Below, piece after piece: positions 16,248 through 26,472 of a stretch of 64,000 nt of DNA (within the stretch, counting starts at the first letter, position 1; each line of letters begins with the position of its first letter). The stretch comes from Vibrio comitans. GTDB taxonomy: Bacteria > Pseudomonadota > Gammaproteobacteria > Enterobacterales > Vibrionaceae. Where the stretch lies: NCBI GenBank assembly GCA_024346835.1, contig AP024866.1, positions 496,001-560,000 on the forward strand, written 5' to 3'. The notes beneath the pieces were generated by a model that saw only the letters and a list, made by a program, of their open reading frames with translations, was not told the DNA's origin and made no database searches. Both the position numbers and the translations under genes were made by a program.

Positions 16248-18635
16248 GTGCCAGAGAAACGGACTCCGCCAAAAAGTCGTCAGGTGAAGAAGCCACAAGC
16301 GAAAAAGACACCGGCAAAAAAAGCTGCGCCAAAAAAGCCAGCCTCAAAGAACACCAAAGCCAACAAAAAAGCATCGCGCTCATGGCTGAAAAAGCTTTGG
16401 GGTATTACATGGAAGCTTGGGGTCACTGGATTTGCGGTACTTGCCTTTGTGATGATCTATCTAAATACGATTGTAGAACGACGCTTTGAAGGGCAGCTTT
16501 TTGACCTGCCTACGGTCGTCTACGCTCGTATCTTAAACCTTGCTCCTGGTACCGAAATTACCCATTCTCAGATGCTCAAAGAATTGGATGTTCTGCATTA
16601 CCGTAAGGTGCGCAGTCCTAAATTTCCTGGAGAGTATTCAGCCTCTAGCACAAAGATAGAGCTTATTCGTCGTCCGTTTGAGTTTCAGGATGGTCCAGAG
16701 GCTGAACGTCATGTGATGCTTCACTTTGATAGCTCTAGCGTTACCAAGATTGAGTCAGTAGAGAAGAAAGCGCAACTGGGCTTTTTGCGTCTTGAGCCGA
16801 AAATGCTTGGCATGCTGGAGAAAGATGTCACTGAGCAGCGACTGTTTGTAAAACGGCAGGACTATCCCGAGTTTTTGATAGATGCATTGATAACCACAGA
16901 AGATCGCGACTTCTATCAGCATGATGGTGTATCACTTACCGCAATCGCTCGCGCATTTGTGGTAAACCTTAAAGCTGGGCGTGCGGTACAAGGTGGCAGT
17001 ACTCTAACTCAGCAATTAAGTAAGAACCTATTTTTAACCAGAGAAAAAACGCTAGTGAGAAAGGTTCGAGAAGCCTTGATTGCTCTGATCATCGACCATC
17101 GATATGACAAAGATCGAATCCTAGAGGCCTATCTCAACGAGGTTTATCTTGGACAAAGCGCAGGTGAAGCGATACACGGTTTTGGCTTAGCCGCCAGATT
17201 CTATTTTGGGCAACCGATCCAAGAGTTGCGTATTGACCAAATGGCAATGCTAGTTGGATTGGTGAAGGGACCATCGTATTACAACCCTATTCGTAATCCA
17301 GAGCGAGCTAAAGAACGTCGAGACTTGATCCTCAAGTTGATGTTTGAGCAAGGAACCCTCGATTCAGAACAGTACCAACAAGCGGTAAGTAGAGATTTAG
17401 ATCTGCAAAAGACACCGCAAATTGCGAGTAGGCAGCCCGCTTATTTTCAGCAGCTTAAAAATGAACTAAATCAGTATGTTGGTGAAGATTTTCAGCAGCA
17501 TGCTGGGCTGCGCTTGTTTACTACTCTAGACCCAGTTTCTCAGTCAATGCTGGAAAAGGCCGTTGTAGAAACTTTACCAAGGCTAGAGAAAGGAAAACCC
17601 GATCAGCTGGAAGCAGCCGCTATTGCTGTGGATAGACAAACCGGTGAAATTCGCGCCATGGTTGGCGGAAGACGCACTGGCTATGACGGATTTAATCGAG
17701 CGCTCAATGCCTCACGTCAGATTGGTTCTTTGGTTAAACCTGCCATTTACCTCGATGCCTTGATGCAGCCTGATAAGTACCAATTAGCCTCCACCTTGGT
17801 TGATGAACCAATATCCCTGAAAGGCAATAAGGGCAGCACTTGGACACCAAGAAACTTTGATCGCAAGTTCCGTGGTGATGTGCCGTTGTACCGTTCGCTC
17901 GCTCAATCCTTAAATGTACCAACGGTACAGCTAGGAATGACGCTAGGAATTCGCAATGTACAACAAACCATAGAGAAACTAGGCGTTGGCGCAAATGAGG
18001 TACGTCCTCTGCCATCCATGTTCCTTGGATCATTCTCATTAACGCCATATCAAGTGGCGCAGATGTATCAGTCGTTGACTAACTCGGGAAGAAAAGTGCC
18101 ATTAAGTGCGCTTCGGGTAGTGAAAAACCAAGATGATGAGGTGTTGTATCAATCGTTTCCTCGTGCTCAGCAGGTAGTACCGGAACAAGCTGCTTGGCTA
18201 ACAACCTTTGCTATGAAAAAAGTCGTTAGTGAAGGGTCGGGGCGTTATCTGTCTGCAAACTACTCTCGCTATGCGCTTGCGGGGAAAACTGGCACCAGTA
18301 ATGATGGACGTGATAGTTGGTTTGTTGGCGTAGACGGTCGAGAAGTGGTGACCCTATGGGTTGGACGTGATGATAATCAACAAGCGCATTTGACAGGCTC
18401 ATCGGGTGCTCTGCGAGTCTATGCAGACTACTTAAAACATAGAGAGCCAGAGGTGCTTAGTTTACCTTGGCCAAAAGGTATTCGTACCCTAGGTTATCGC
18501 AAACTGGATGATGGAAGCCTAGCGGTAGATTGTACTAGTGATTTCAAACTGCCTGTTTGGGATGAGAGCGGTTTGGCACTAGCGGAGTGTGAATCTAGCG
18601 CAAAGCCTTGGTTTAAAAAAATATTACCTTGGTAG
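16248..18635 (+). CDS. mrcB: Penicillin-binding protein 1B
   Basis: Bifunctional peptidoglycan glycosyltransferase/transpeptidase of the inner membrane. The 795 residues start at a GTG. There is a lysine-rich cytoplasmic tail (1-52), one membrane segment at about 53-72, then a UB2H-like region. The GT51 domain has catalytic Glu218 (TTEDRDF) and QGGSTLTQQ at about 248-256. The transpeptidase domain has SLVK (Ser494), SLN at 554-556 and KTG near 680. Every catalytic motif is intact. The gene starts 26 bp after hrpB, suggesting cotranscription. The partner lipoprotein LpoB is not nearby. Confidence 0.95.
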   Translation: MPEKRTPPKSRQVKKPQAKKTPAKKAAPKKPASKNTKANKKASRSWLKKLWGITWKLGVTGFAVLAFVMIYLNTIVERRFEGQLFDLPTVVYARILNLAPGTEITHSQMLKELDVLHYRKVRSPKFPGEYSASSTKIELIRRPFEFQDGPEAERHVMLHFDSSSVTKIESVEKKAQLGFLRLEPKMLGMLEKDVTEQRLFVKRQDYPEFLIDALITTEDRDFYQHDGVSLTAIARAFVVNLKAGRAVQGGSTLTQQLSKNLFLTREKTLVRKVREALIALIIDHRYDKDRILEAYLNEVYLGQSAGEAIHGFGLAARFYFGQPIQELRIDQMAMLVGLVKGPSYYNPIRNPERAKERRDLILKLMFEQGTLDSEQYQQAVSRDLDLQKTPQIASRQPAYFQQLKNELNQYVGEDFQQHAGLRLFTTLDPVSQSMLEKAVVETLPRLEKGKPDQLEAAAIAVDRQTGEIRAMVGGRRTGYDGFNRALNASRQIGSLVKPAIYLDALMQPDKYQLASTLVDEPISLKGNKGSTWTPRNFDRKFRGDVPLYRSLAQSLNVPTVQLGMTLGIRNVQQTIEKLGVGANEVRPLPSMFLGSFSLTPYQVAQMYQSLTNSGRKVPLSALRVVKNQDDEVLYQSFPRAQQVVPEQAAWLTTFAMKKVVSEGSGRYLSANYSRYALAGKTGTSNDGRDSWFVGVDGREVVTLWVGRDDNQQAHLTGSSGALRVYADYLKHREPEVLSLPWPKGIRTLGYRKLDDGSLAVDCTSDFKLPVWDESGLALAECESSAKPWFKKILPW

Positions 18636-18705
18636 GGCCAATGATTTGTCACAAAGTGTGTTAGATTTATAGGTATTCTAATAAACGGATTTATAGGAAT
18701 ATCAA

Positions 18706-21015
18706 TTGCTTCGTAACACATTCCTTGTTGGCATATGTGCAGCCTTTGCTTTTGCTGTACAAGCACAGTCTGCATCCACAGCAGAGACTAATCAGGTCAA
18801 GTCAGATTCTAGACCCACCATAGGTGTAGTACTTGCTGGTGGTGGGGCAAAAGGCGCAGCCCACATAGGGGTACTTAAAGCACTTGAAGAGATGCGAATC
18901 CCTGTTGATATCATCACTGGTACCAGTATGGGTTCGTACGTCGGTGGACTTTATGCTACCGGACAAAGCGCTGATCAAATTAAAGGCTACTTGACGACCG
19001 TTGATTGGAACTCCGGTTATCGTGATCAAGTAAACCGCTCTGATCGCCGTCTGCGCGATAAAGAATACGAAGACCGCTATCAACTTAATACTGACCTTGG
19101 TGTTGGTATGGGTACCATTAAAACTCCTAAAGGGGTTGTGCAAGGACAAGGGATGTTGCGCATTTTGCGTGAAACCTCTCGCAACCCTCCTGCGATAGAC
19201 TCCTTTGATAACATGGCTATTCGTTATCGCGCAGTTGCCACTGATATTGTTGAACTCGAAGAAGTTGTTATCGACAAAGGCTACCTAGTTGACGCCATGA
19301 TGGCGTCTATGTCGGTACCCGGAGCACTCCCTCCCTATGAGGTAAATGGTCGCATGCTGGTAGACGGTGGTGTGGTCAACAATATGCCGGTTGATCTCGC
19401 CAAAGATATGGGTGCGGATTACATTATTGCGGTTGATATCTCCAGTAACTATAAATCGAAAGAAGAGCTCAGAAGCTTTTTAGATGTGGGTGGTCAGCTA
19501 TCTAATTATTTGGTTCAGCGAGGCACCTTAGAAAAAGCTAAACTTTTGACGGCAGACGATACTTATTTGAAGCCAGAGGTAGGGACGATAGGTACAACCG
19601 ATTTTAGTGCTATGCCTGAGGCCTATGAATTGGGTTATGAAGCGGCAATGGCCAATCGTGATAAGTTGATGCGCTACTCTCTTTCTGAGGAAGAGTATGC
19701 CGCTTATACCGAGCACAAAGCGTTATTAGCAGACCTTATGGTCATGGGAGACGAGATCCCGATTGAAGCCATAGAAGTACAAAACCAAAGCCACTACAAT
19801 CCCGAGATTCTCAGTCACCGCTTGGATCTTCGGGTGGATGAGCAGCCAACACCGGAAGAAATAGAAGAAGGGATTACTCGTCTTTATGCGTTAGACCGTT
19901 TTGAAAAAATCACTTACAGAGTTGAACAGCGAGAGCATGAAAATGCCGTTGTTGTGAGTGTAGATGAAAAGGATTGGGGACCGAATTACCTTAATTTCAG
20001 GTTTTATCTTGAAGATGATTTTACGACAGAGAGTAAGTATGGGCTAGGAGCCTCTATCAACTTTACTGATTTGAGTCGTCAAGGTGCGGAGCTACGCACC
20101 AATCTAGAGTTAGGTACGGACAAACTGATCTCAGCTGACCTTTACTCCCCATTTTTTGCCAATCAATTACTGTTCAATACGCTTACCCTTAAATATACCG
20201 ATGAAGGCCGAAACGTTGCTCTGGCATCAATCACCGGTGATATCGATGATTTGTCTCAAACAAAGGATTATATCCCTGTGACCTACAAGCAGTTTGTCGC
20301 AGACTTGGGTATTGGCTTGCAACCTGCGCTATGGAATGAAGTCAAAGTGGGTCTTCGCTACACCATTGGTGAGGCCGAGCTATCAACACTTCCGTCAGTG
20401 GGCAATTCAAACTTTGAACGAAAAGCTCTGTATGCACGATACCTTCACGATACGTTAGATAGCCTATCTTTCCCAACTCGTGGTTCATTGGTTTACCTCG
20501 AATACATTAGCTCATTTGATTCAGTTGAAGAGCAGGGTTCAACCACAGAGGAAGACGAAAGAGTCGACGAGTACAAGATGGACTTAGTAGGTGCTGCAAC
20601 CTTCTTTGAAAAACACACCTTAGTGGCTACCGCTGAATTGGGTTTATTCGACGCCAATAATTCTGGTGCAGTACCTATTGATCCTTATGATTTGGGTGGT
20701 TTTCAAAACCTGTCGGGTATCCCAAGAAATAGTTTAATTGGTCAGAATAAGGCATTTACGAAGCTGGTTTATCGCTATCAATGGTTTGAGAATGATTTCG
20801 GCATGTTCCAATCGCCAGTTTACCTAGGTGGTTCGGTGGAGTATGGCGGTGTTTGGACTGGGCCAGATAAAGATATTGGTGATGCCCCTATGTTTGTTGC
20901 AGGGTCATTGTTTGCCGGAATCGACTCACCTGTAGGGCCAGTCATTCTTGGTTATGGTCATACCGAAGATGGCATGGGGTCAGTGTATTTGATTATAGGT
21001 ACAGCCTTTAAATAG
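18706..21015 (+). CDS. PlpD-like patatin autotransporter (type Vd secretion)
   Basis: A 769-residue protein whose domains run in this order: signal peptide (about 1-22), patatin-like phospholipase (about 36-330), a single POTRA-like domain (about 350-420), and a C-terminal 16-strand BamA/Omp85-type barrel (about 430-769) ending in GTAFK. The phospholipase has oxyanion loop GGGAKG at 45-50, nucleophile Ser74 in GTSMG, and catalytic Asp220 in DGG. This is the layout of Pseudomonas PlpD, which exposes or releases a lipase on the cell surface. Start TTG has AGGA 8 bases before it. The substrate is unknown. Confidence 0.85.
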   Translation: MLRNTFLVGICAAFAFAVQAQSASTAETNQVKSDSRPTIGVVLAGGGAKGAAHIGVLKALEEMRIPVDIITGTSMGSYVGGLYATGQSADQIKGYLTTVDWNSGYRDQVNRSDRRLRDKEYEDRYQLNTDLGVGMGTIKTPKGVVQGQGMLRILRETSRNPPAIDSFDNMAIRYRAVATDIVELEEVVIDKGYLVDAMMASMSVPGALPPYEVNGRMLVDGGVVNNMPVDLAKDMGADYIIAVDISSNYKSKEELRSFLDVGGQLSNYLVQRGTLEKAKLLTADDTYLKPEVGTIGTTDFSAMPEAYELGYEAAMANRDKLMRYSLSEEEYAAYTEHKALLADLMVMGDEIPIEAIEVQNQSHYNPEILSHRLDLRVDEQPTPEEIEEGITRLYALDRFEKITYRVEQREHENAVVVSVDEKDWGPNYLNFRFYLEDDFTTESKYGLGASINFTDLSRQGAELRTNLELGTDKLISADLYSPFFANQLLFNTLTLKYTDEGRNVALASITGDIDDLSQTKDYIPVTYKQFVADLGIGLQPALWNEVKVGLRYTIGEAELSTLPSVGNSNFERKALYARYLHDTLDSLSFPTRGSLVYLEYISSFDSVEEQGSTTEEDERVDEYKMDLVGAATFFEKHTLVATAELGLFDANNSGAVPIDPYDLGGFQNLSGIPRNSLIGQNKAFTKLVYRYQWFENDFGMFQSPVYLGGSVEYGGVWTGPDKDIGDAPMFVAGSLFAGIDSPVGPVILGYGHTEDGMGSVYLIIGTAFK

Positions 21016-21031
21016 TGCCTCTGGAGGCACT
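21014..21031 (+). terminator. Hairpin overlapping the stop of the patatin gene
   Basis: Stem AGTGCCTC / GAGGCACT with a TG loop, overlapping the TAG stop and followed by TTTC. Weak T-tail, so a possible terminator or 3' stabiliser. Confidence 0.5.
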
Positions 21032-21254
21032 TTCAGACACAATTTGTAAAAAATTTCATCCTAAGTTGCTATGTTGGTCAAAATGGCGAGATTTTAATTT
21101 AAGGTTAATTTTGATATTCTCGGTACACCATTTTGGCCCTTGTTCACTGCAGTGCATAAGTGTTGCAGAAATATTACGACAATAGAACAAGGTGTCTGAT
21201 CAAAGGATGTCTGTAGCTTTTTGGCTCACAGACCACAACCAGAGGAATGATGTT

Positions 21255-23843
21255 GTGCTTGAAGCTTATCGCAAACACGTAGCTGAGCGTGCTGAACAGG
21301 GAGTGGTTCCAAAGCCCCTAGACGCAGAACAAGTGGCTGCACTTGTTGAATTACTTAAGAACCCACCTCAAGGTGAAGAAACCTTCATCTTAGACCTTCT
21401 AGAAAACCGTATTCCACCAGGTGTAGATGAAGCCGCTTATGTTAAAGCAGGCTTTCTAACTGCTATCACTAAGGGTGAGGTTGAGTCGCCGCTAGTTAGC
21501 AAGCAAAAAGCGGCTGAGCTGCTTGGTACAATGCAGGGTGGTTACAACATCGAACCGCTAGTTAGCCTATTAGATGACGCTGAACTGGCTCCTATCGCGA
21601 CAAAAGCACTTTCTCATACTCTGCTGATGTTCGATGCCTTCTACGATGTAGAAGAGAAAGCAAAAGCGGGTAATGAGTTCGCCAAGAAAGTCATTCAATC
21701 ATGGGCTGATGCTGAATGGTTCACATCGAAAGATAAAGTTGCTGAAAAAATCACAGTTAAAGTATTTAAAGTCACCGGCGAAACCAATACCGATGACCTA
21801 TCACCAGCGCCTGACGCTTGGTCACGTCCAGATATTCCAGTGCATGCTAGAGCAATGCTTAAGATGGAGCGTGAGGGTATCCACCCTGATGAGCAGGGCA
21901 GCGTTGGTCCTATCACTCAAATTGAAGAGCTGCAAAAAGACGGCATCCCACTTGCTTATGTTGGTGACGTTGTAGGTACAGGTTCTTCACGTAAGTCGGC
22001 GACAAACTCTGTGCTTTGGTTCATGGGTGATGACATCCCATTTGTACCAAACAAGCGCACAGGCGGTATCTGTCTAGGTGGTAAGATCGCTCCTATCTTC
22101 TACAACACAATGGAAGATTCAGGTGCATTACCAATTGAACTAGACGTTCAAGAAATGAATATGGGTGATGTGATTGATATCTACCCATACGAAGGCGTTG
22201 TACGTAAGAATGGCGAAGAGATTTCTAGCTTTGAACTAGGCAAAGTATTGCTTGATGAGGTTCGTGCTGGTGGACGTATCCCGCTTATTGTTGGTCGTGG
22301 TCTAACAAGCCGAGCGCGTGTTTCGCTTGGCCTTGAAGAGACTGATTTATTTGCTAAACCAATTGACCCAACTGCATCAGATAAAGGCTACACCCTAGCT
22401 CAGAAGATGGTTGGTAAAGCATGTGGCGTTGAAGGTGTGCGTGCAGGTCAATACTGCGAGCCTAAGATGACTACCGTAGGTTCTCAAGACACCACAGGTC
22501 CTATGACTCGCGATGAGTTGAAAGACCTTGCTTGCTTGGGCTTCTCAGCTGATCTTGTTATGCAGTCTTTCTGTCACACATCAGCCTATCCAAAACCGGT
22601 TGATGTGAACACTCACCATACGCTACCTGATTTCATCATGAACCGTGGCGGTGTATCACTTCGTCCAGGTGACGGGGTTATCCACTCATGGCTAAACCGT
22701 ATGTTGCTTCCTGATACTGTAGGTACAGGTGGTGACTCACATACTCGTTTCCCTCTAGGTATTTCTTTCCCTGCAGGTTCTGGTCTTGTCGCGTTTGCTG
22801 CTGCGACAGGTGTTATGCCATTGGATATGCCTGAATCTATCTTGGTGCGCTTTAAAGGTGAAATGAAGCCGGGTATCACGCTGCGTGATCTAGTTCATGC
22901 CATTCCTTATTACGGCATCAAGCAAGGTCTACTAACGGTTGAGAAAGCAGGCAAGATCAACGAGTTCTCTGGTCGCGTTCTTGAAATTGAGGGCGTTGAA
23001 CACCTAAGCGTAGAGCAGGCATTTGAACTTTCTGATGCATCTGCAGAGCGAAGTGCTGCAGGTTGTACAGTTAAGCTATCTCAAGAGTCTATCGAAGAGT
23101 ATCTAAACTCTAACATCGTTATGCTTAAGTGGATGATTGCTGAAGGCTACGGTGACCGTCGTACTATTGAGCGTCGTATTACTGCTATGCAAGAGTGGCT
23201 AGATAAGCCTGAGCTTATGGAAGCGGACAAAGACGCTGAATACGCTCATGTAATTGAAATTGATCTGGCAGAGATCGATGAACCAATCTTGTGCGCGCCA
23301 AATGATCCTGATGATGCACGTCCACTATCTGAAGTACAAGGTACTGAAATTGATGAAGTATTCATCGGTTCGTGTATGACCAATATTGGGCACTTCCGCG
23401 CTGCAGGTAAACTATTGGAGAAATTCAACGGTCAGTTGGATACTCGCCTGTGGGTTGCACCACCAACTAAGATGGACCGTGATCAGCTGACTGAAGAAGG
23501 CTATTACGGCATCTTTGGACGTGCAGGGGTTCGTATCGAAACTCCGGGCTGTTCGCTGTGTATGGGTAACCAAGCACGTGTTGCTGATAAGGCAACAGTG
23601 ATGTCAACGTCGACTCGTAACTTCCCGAACCGTTTAGGTACTGGTGCGAACGTTTACTTGGCTTCAGCAGAACTGGCCGCTGTAGGTGCTATCTTAGGTC
23701 GCATTCCAACTAAAAAAGAATACCTAGAGTACTCATCACAGATTGATGCGACAGCAGCGGATACATACCGTTACCTGAACTTCCATCGTATGGGCGAGTA
23801 CACAGACAAAGCAGATACGGTAATTTTCCAAGAACCAGCATAA
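21255..23843 (+). CDS. acnB: Bifunctional aconitase B / 2-methylisocitrate dehydratase
   Basis: Main TCA-cycle aconitase, a 4Fe-4S enzyme that isomerises citrate to isocitrate. The protein covers the AcnB HEAT-like domain 5, then domain 4 ([16 protein letters not shown]), then the three cluster-binding domains. Cluster cysteines lie in GSCMTN and GCSLCMG near the C-terminus. The frame is open from a GTG at 21192, but I prefer GTG 21255. It has AGAGGA 8 bases upstream, and the protein then begins [12 protein letters not shown], as E. coli AcnB does ([12 protein letters not shown]), giving 862 residues against 865. A strong terminator follows. The 5' region 21032-21254 must hold the promoter. 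Confidence 0.97.
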   Translation: MLEAYRKHVAERAEQGVVPKPLDAEQVAALVELLKNPPQGEETFILDLLENRIPPGVDEAAYVKAGFLTAITKGEVESPLVSKQKAAELLGTMQGGYNIEPLVSLLDDAELAPIATKALSHTLLMFDAFYDVEEKAKAGNEFAKKVIQSWADAEWFTSKDKVAEKITVKVFKVTGETNTDDLSPAPDAWSRPDIPVHARAMLKMEREGIHPDEQGSVGPITQIEELQKDGIPLAYVGDVVGTGSSRKSATNSVLWFMGDDIPFVPNKRTGGICLGGKIAPIFYNTMEDSGALPIELDVQEMNMGDVIDIYPYEGVVRKNGEEISSFELGKVLLDEVRAGGRIPLIVGRGLTSRARVSLGLEETDLFAKPIDPTASDKGYTLAQKMVGKACGVEGVRAGQYCEPKMTTVGSQDTTGPMTRDELKDLACLGFSADLVMQSFCHTSAYPKPVDVNTHHTLPDFIMNRGGVSLRPGDGVIHSWLNRMLLPDTVGTGGDSHTRFPLGISFPAGSGLVAFAAATGVMPLDMPESILVRFKGEMKPGITLRDLVHAIPYYGIKQGLLTVEKAGKINEFSGRVLEIEGVEHLSVEQAFELSDASAERSAAGCTVKLSQESIEEYLNSNIVMLKWMIAEGYGDRRTIERRITAMQEWLDKPELMEADKDAEYAHVIEIDLAEIDEPILCAPNDPDDARPLSEVQGTEIDEVFIGSCMTNIGHFRAAGKLLEKFNGQLDTRLWVAPPTKMDRDQLTEEGYYGIFGRAGVRIETPGCSLCMGNQARVADKATVMSTSTRNFPNRLGTGANVYLASAELAAVGAILGRIPTKKEYLEYSSQIDATAADTYRYLNFHRMGEYTDKADTVIFQEPA

Positions 23844-23866
23844 TGTCAGAGTTACTGTAAATATGA

Positions 23867-23895
23867 AAAGGCCGCTTGATAGCGGCCTTTTTTTT
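23867..23895 (+). terminator. Terminator after acnB
   Basis: Stem AAAGGCCGCT / AGCGGCCTTT with loop TGAT, followed by a run of T. Confidence 0.9.
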
Positions 23896-23920
23896 GCATT
23901 AAAAGTAGCGTAACGCTTTG

Positions 23921-25060
23921 TTATATCGAGCGCTTCATCATATACAACGCAGCTACGTTGCGAGCAGTTAGCTCAATATTCTCCGCAGCTTCTGCCAGTG
24001 CTGTTGGCAGATCTACCGAGCGGTTTACAACTGAAAATACCGCATCGATACCGTGCGCATGAACCACACCACAGTCTGCAGATAGGCAGCCTGCAATACC
24101 GATGACGGGTAAGTTATGCTTCTTGGCGGCGCGTGCAACGCCAATCGGCGTTTTACCGTGAATGGTTTGGCTATCAATACGGCCTTCACCTGTAATAACA
24201 AGGTCTGCATCCGCAACAATGCTATCTAGATTTACTGCATCCATGACAATGTTGATGCCAGGGCGAAGCTCTGCATTTAATAGACCAACCAGCGCTGCAC
24301 CAAGGCCGCCAGCGGCTCCCGCACCTGGCAGGTTAATGACGTCTGCACCCAATTGCTGTTTCATGATGCTTGCGTAGTGGGCAAGGTTAGCATCTAATTG
24401 TTCAACCATATCTGGTGTTGCCCCTTTTTGTGGGCCAAAGACATGTGATGCGCCTTTGGGACCACACAGTGGGTTATCAACATCACAAGCAACCTCAAGG
24501 CGCACGCTTTGTAGGCGCGGATCTAGTTTGCTTAGGTCTATGGTTGCCAGTTTTGATAACTCACCACCACCAAAGCCAAGCTGGTTGCCTTCAGCGTCTA
24601 GCATGCGAATGCCAAGCGCTTGAGCCATTCCCAAGCCCCCATCATTGGTAGCGCTACCGCCGATACCAATAATAATATGCTCAACACCGTTATCTAATAC
24701 CGCTTTGATTAGCTCGCCAGTACCATAGGTGGTTGTTTTTAATGGGTTACGCTTCTCAGGTACGACTAAATCTAGGCCAGAAGCTGCTGCCATTTCGATG
24801 ATCGCAGTCTTGCCATCACCTAGCATGCCGTAGAAACCGTCAACAGTTTCTCCTAGCGGACCAACCACGGAGTGCTTGGTGATAGAGCCCTTTGTCGCGT
24901 CTACTAGTGATTGAACTGTGCCCTCACCACCATCTGCCATAGGCAGTTTGATGTACTCAGCGTCTGGCATTATATGTTTGAAGCCGTCTTCAATCGCTTG
25001 AGCAACGCCCATTGCAGATAGGCTTTCTTTATATGAATCAGGAGCAATTACAATTTTCAT
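23921..25060 (-). CDS. Glycerate kinase (GarK/GlxK type)
   Basis: Phosphorylates D-glycerate, usually to 2-phosphoglycerate in this family, feeding glycolysis. The 379-residue protein has the type II family landmarks: IAPDSYKESLSA, MADGGEGT, EMAAASGLDLV, IIGIGGSATNDGG, ACDVDNPLCGP, GAGAAGGLGAAL and TGEGRIDSQT. Length equals the E. coli GarK and GlxK enzymes; I cannot separate the two names by sequence. It lies 15 bp after the GntP-type permease gene, and both are downstream of a CdaR-type regulator. Together they look like a glycerate or sugar-diacid use cassette. Confidence 0.92.
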   Translation of the reverse strand: MKIVIAPDSYKESLSAMGVAQAIEDGFKHIMPDAEYIKLPMADGGEGTVQSLVDATKGSITKHSVVGPLGETVDGFYGMLGDGKTAIIEMAAASGLDLVVPEKRNPLKTTTYGTGELIKAVLDNGVEHIIIGIGGSATNDGGLGMAQALGIRMLDAEGNQLGFGGGELSKLATIDLSKLDPRLQSVRLEVACDVDNPLCGPKGASHVFGPQKGATPDMVEQLDANLAHYASIMKQQLGADVINLPGAGAAGGLGAALVGLLNAELRPGINIVMDAVNLDSIVADADLVITGEGRIDSQTIHGKTPIGVARAAKKHNLPVIGIAGCLSADCGVVHAHGIDAVFSVVNRSVDLPTALAEAAENIELTARNVAALYMMKRSI

Positions 25061-25075
25061 TTTGAAACCCTTAAC

Positions 25076-26341
25076 TTAAACAAACAGACCAAACACGCCG
25101 AACATCATTACCGAAACAAATGCGATCATTAGACCTACCGCAGATTCATAAGGGATAAGCTTAAGACGCTCTCGAATACCCATATGTACAGCACCGCCTG
25201 TGGCATGGAAGAAGCTACCATGTGGCATGTGGTCAAGAACGGTAGCACCAGAGTGAATCATTGCCGCACCTGCAAGAGCGGGAACACCTAGCTCTAAAAT
25301 AGTGTGGCTAAATACACTTGCGGCAACCGCTGTACCAGCTGTGGTTGAAGCGGTAGCAAGTGACATCATTGCACCTGAGATTGGTGCGAGTAGATATGAT
25401 GGCAAGCCTGACGCGGTCAAGATATCAATCAGCCCGCCTTTTAGTGCAGAGTTGGCTACGATGCCTGCGAGGGTACCTGTACCAAGAAGCATCACGGCTA
25501 CTGGAGCCATGCGATTTAGTCCAGCAACGGCAAATTGATTGGAGTCTTTAAAGCGCCCCATAACCACGGCACCTAGAAGGCCGCCAAGAGGGAGTGCAAT
25601 CAGTGGGTCAACATTAATGCCTGCAACAGGGCGAAGTGCCAACAGGGCAATAGCCACTAGAGGTGCAACAATTGCAGCGCCAAATGAAGGCAGTTTGCTG
25701 TGGTCAACGGCTACAATCTCAGATGCTGAAACCTTTGAGCCCTTATCAACTAGGCGCTTAGCAATAAAGTACGCCAATAGCATGCCGCATAGACCAGGAA
25801 CAACGCCGGCTGCCATTACAGAAGTCAGCGGAACATTGAATGCATCAGAGGCTGCAATCGCATTTGGATTGGGTGACATTACGTTACCCGCTTTACCGCC
25901 ACCTACCATTGCCAGCAAGATGGCTGTCTTGGAGATATTGGCACGATGAGCGATCGCTAGGGCGATTGGGGATACAGTAATAACCGCAACATCAACGAAA
26001 ACGCCAACGGAGGTTAAAATCATAGTGGCTACTGCTAGCGCAAGTAGAGCTCGTGTCTCACCCACTTTTTTAACTATGGTTTCAGCGATAGAGGTGGCAG
26101 CGCCAGATTCGATGAGTACACCCGCTAATACACCGGCAGCCAATATACGCAGAACTGCGGTTACTATGCCTTGAGCACCACCGATCATTAGACCGACGGT
26201 ATCTGTCAGTGATACACCACCCACAATACCACCAATTAAGGCACCAATAATCATGCCGTAGGCGGGTGGGACTTTCTTAAGAATCAGCGCGATAGCAACG
26301 ATAAGTGCTGCGAGTGCGCCGAGGGTTGAAACTTCAATCAT
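25076..26341 (-). CDS. GntP-family permease, probably for glycerate or a related acid
   Basis: Inner-membrane proton symporter of the gluconate permease family. The 421-residue protein (start ATG 26341, with GGGA 8 bases before it) has about 12 hydrophobic segments. Family patches include LVAIALILKKVPPAYGMIIGALIGG, split by charged loops, GGGKAGNVMSPNPNAIAA, and ATASTTAGTAVAASVF. The substrate cannot be read directly. The partner genes for glycerate kinase and CdaR argue for glycerate. An open frame to a TTG at 26380 exists but lacks support. Confidence 0.85.
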   Translation of the reverse strand: MIEVSTLGALAALIVAIALILKKVPPAYGMIIGALIGGIVGGVSLTDTVGLMIGGAQGIVTAVLRILAAGVLAGVLIESGAATSIAETIVKKVGETRALLALAVATMILTSVGVFVDVAVITVSPIALAIAHRANISKTAILLAMVGGGKAGNVMSPNPNAIAASDAFNVPLTSVMAAGVVPGLCGMLLAYFIAKRLVDKGSKVSASEIVAVDHSKLPSFGAAIVAPLVAIALLALRPVAGINVDPLIALPLGGLLGAVVMGRFKDSNQFAVAGLNRMAPVAVMLLGTGTLAGIVANSALKGGLIDILTASGLPSYLLAPISGAMMSLATASTTAGTAVAASVFSHTILELGVPALAGAAMIHSGATVLDHMPHGSFFHATGGAVHMGIRERLKLIPYESAVGLMIAFVSVMMFGVFGLFV

Positions 26342-26450
26342 GTGATATTTCCCAAGTAACAATTTGTAATTTTTCGGCAAATATAAAGAGGTAGGCGTGG
26401 CAAGTCTTTAGCGCTTTCTACAAAAAAACGACTAATTTTGTTGTTACTAG

Positions 26451-26466
26451 TTGTGCAGTTGCACAA
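26451..26466. promoter_or_regulatory. Perfect palindrome upstream of the permease-kinase pair (CdaR operator candidate)
   Basis: TTGTGCA-GT-TGCACAA, a perfect 16-bp inverted repeat, 110 bp before the permease start and just after the cdaR stop. Position and symmetry suit an operator for the adjacent regulator. CdaR binding is inferred. Confidence 0.5.
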
Positions 26467-26472
26467 TTGTGG

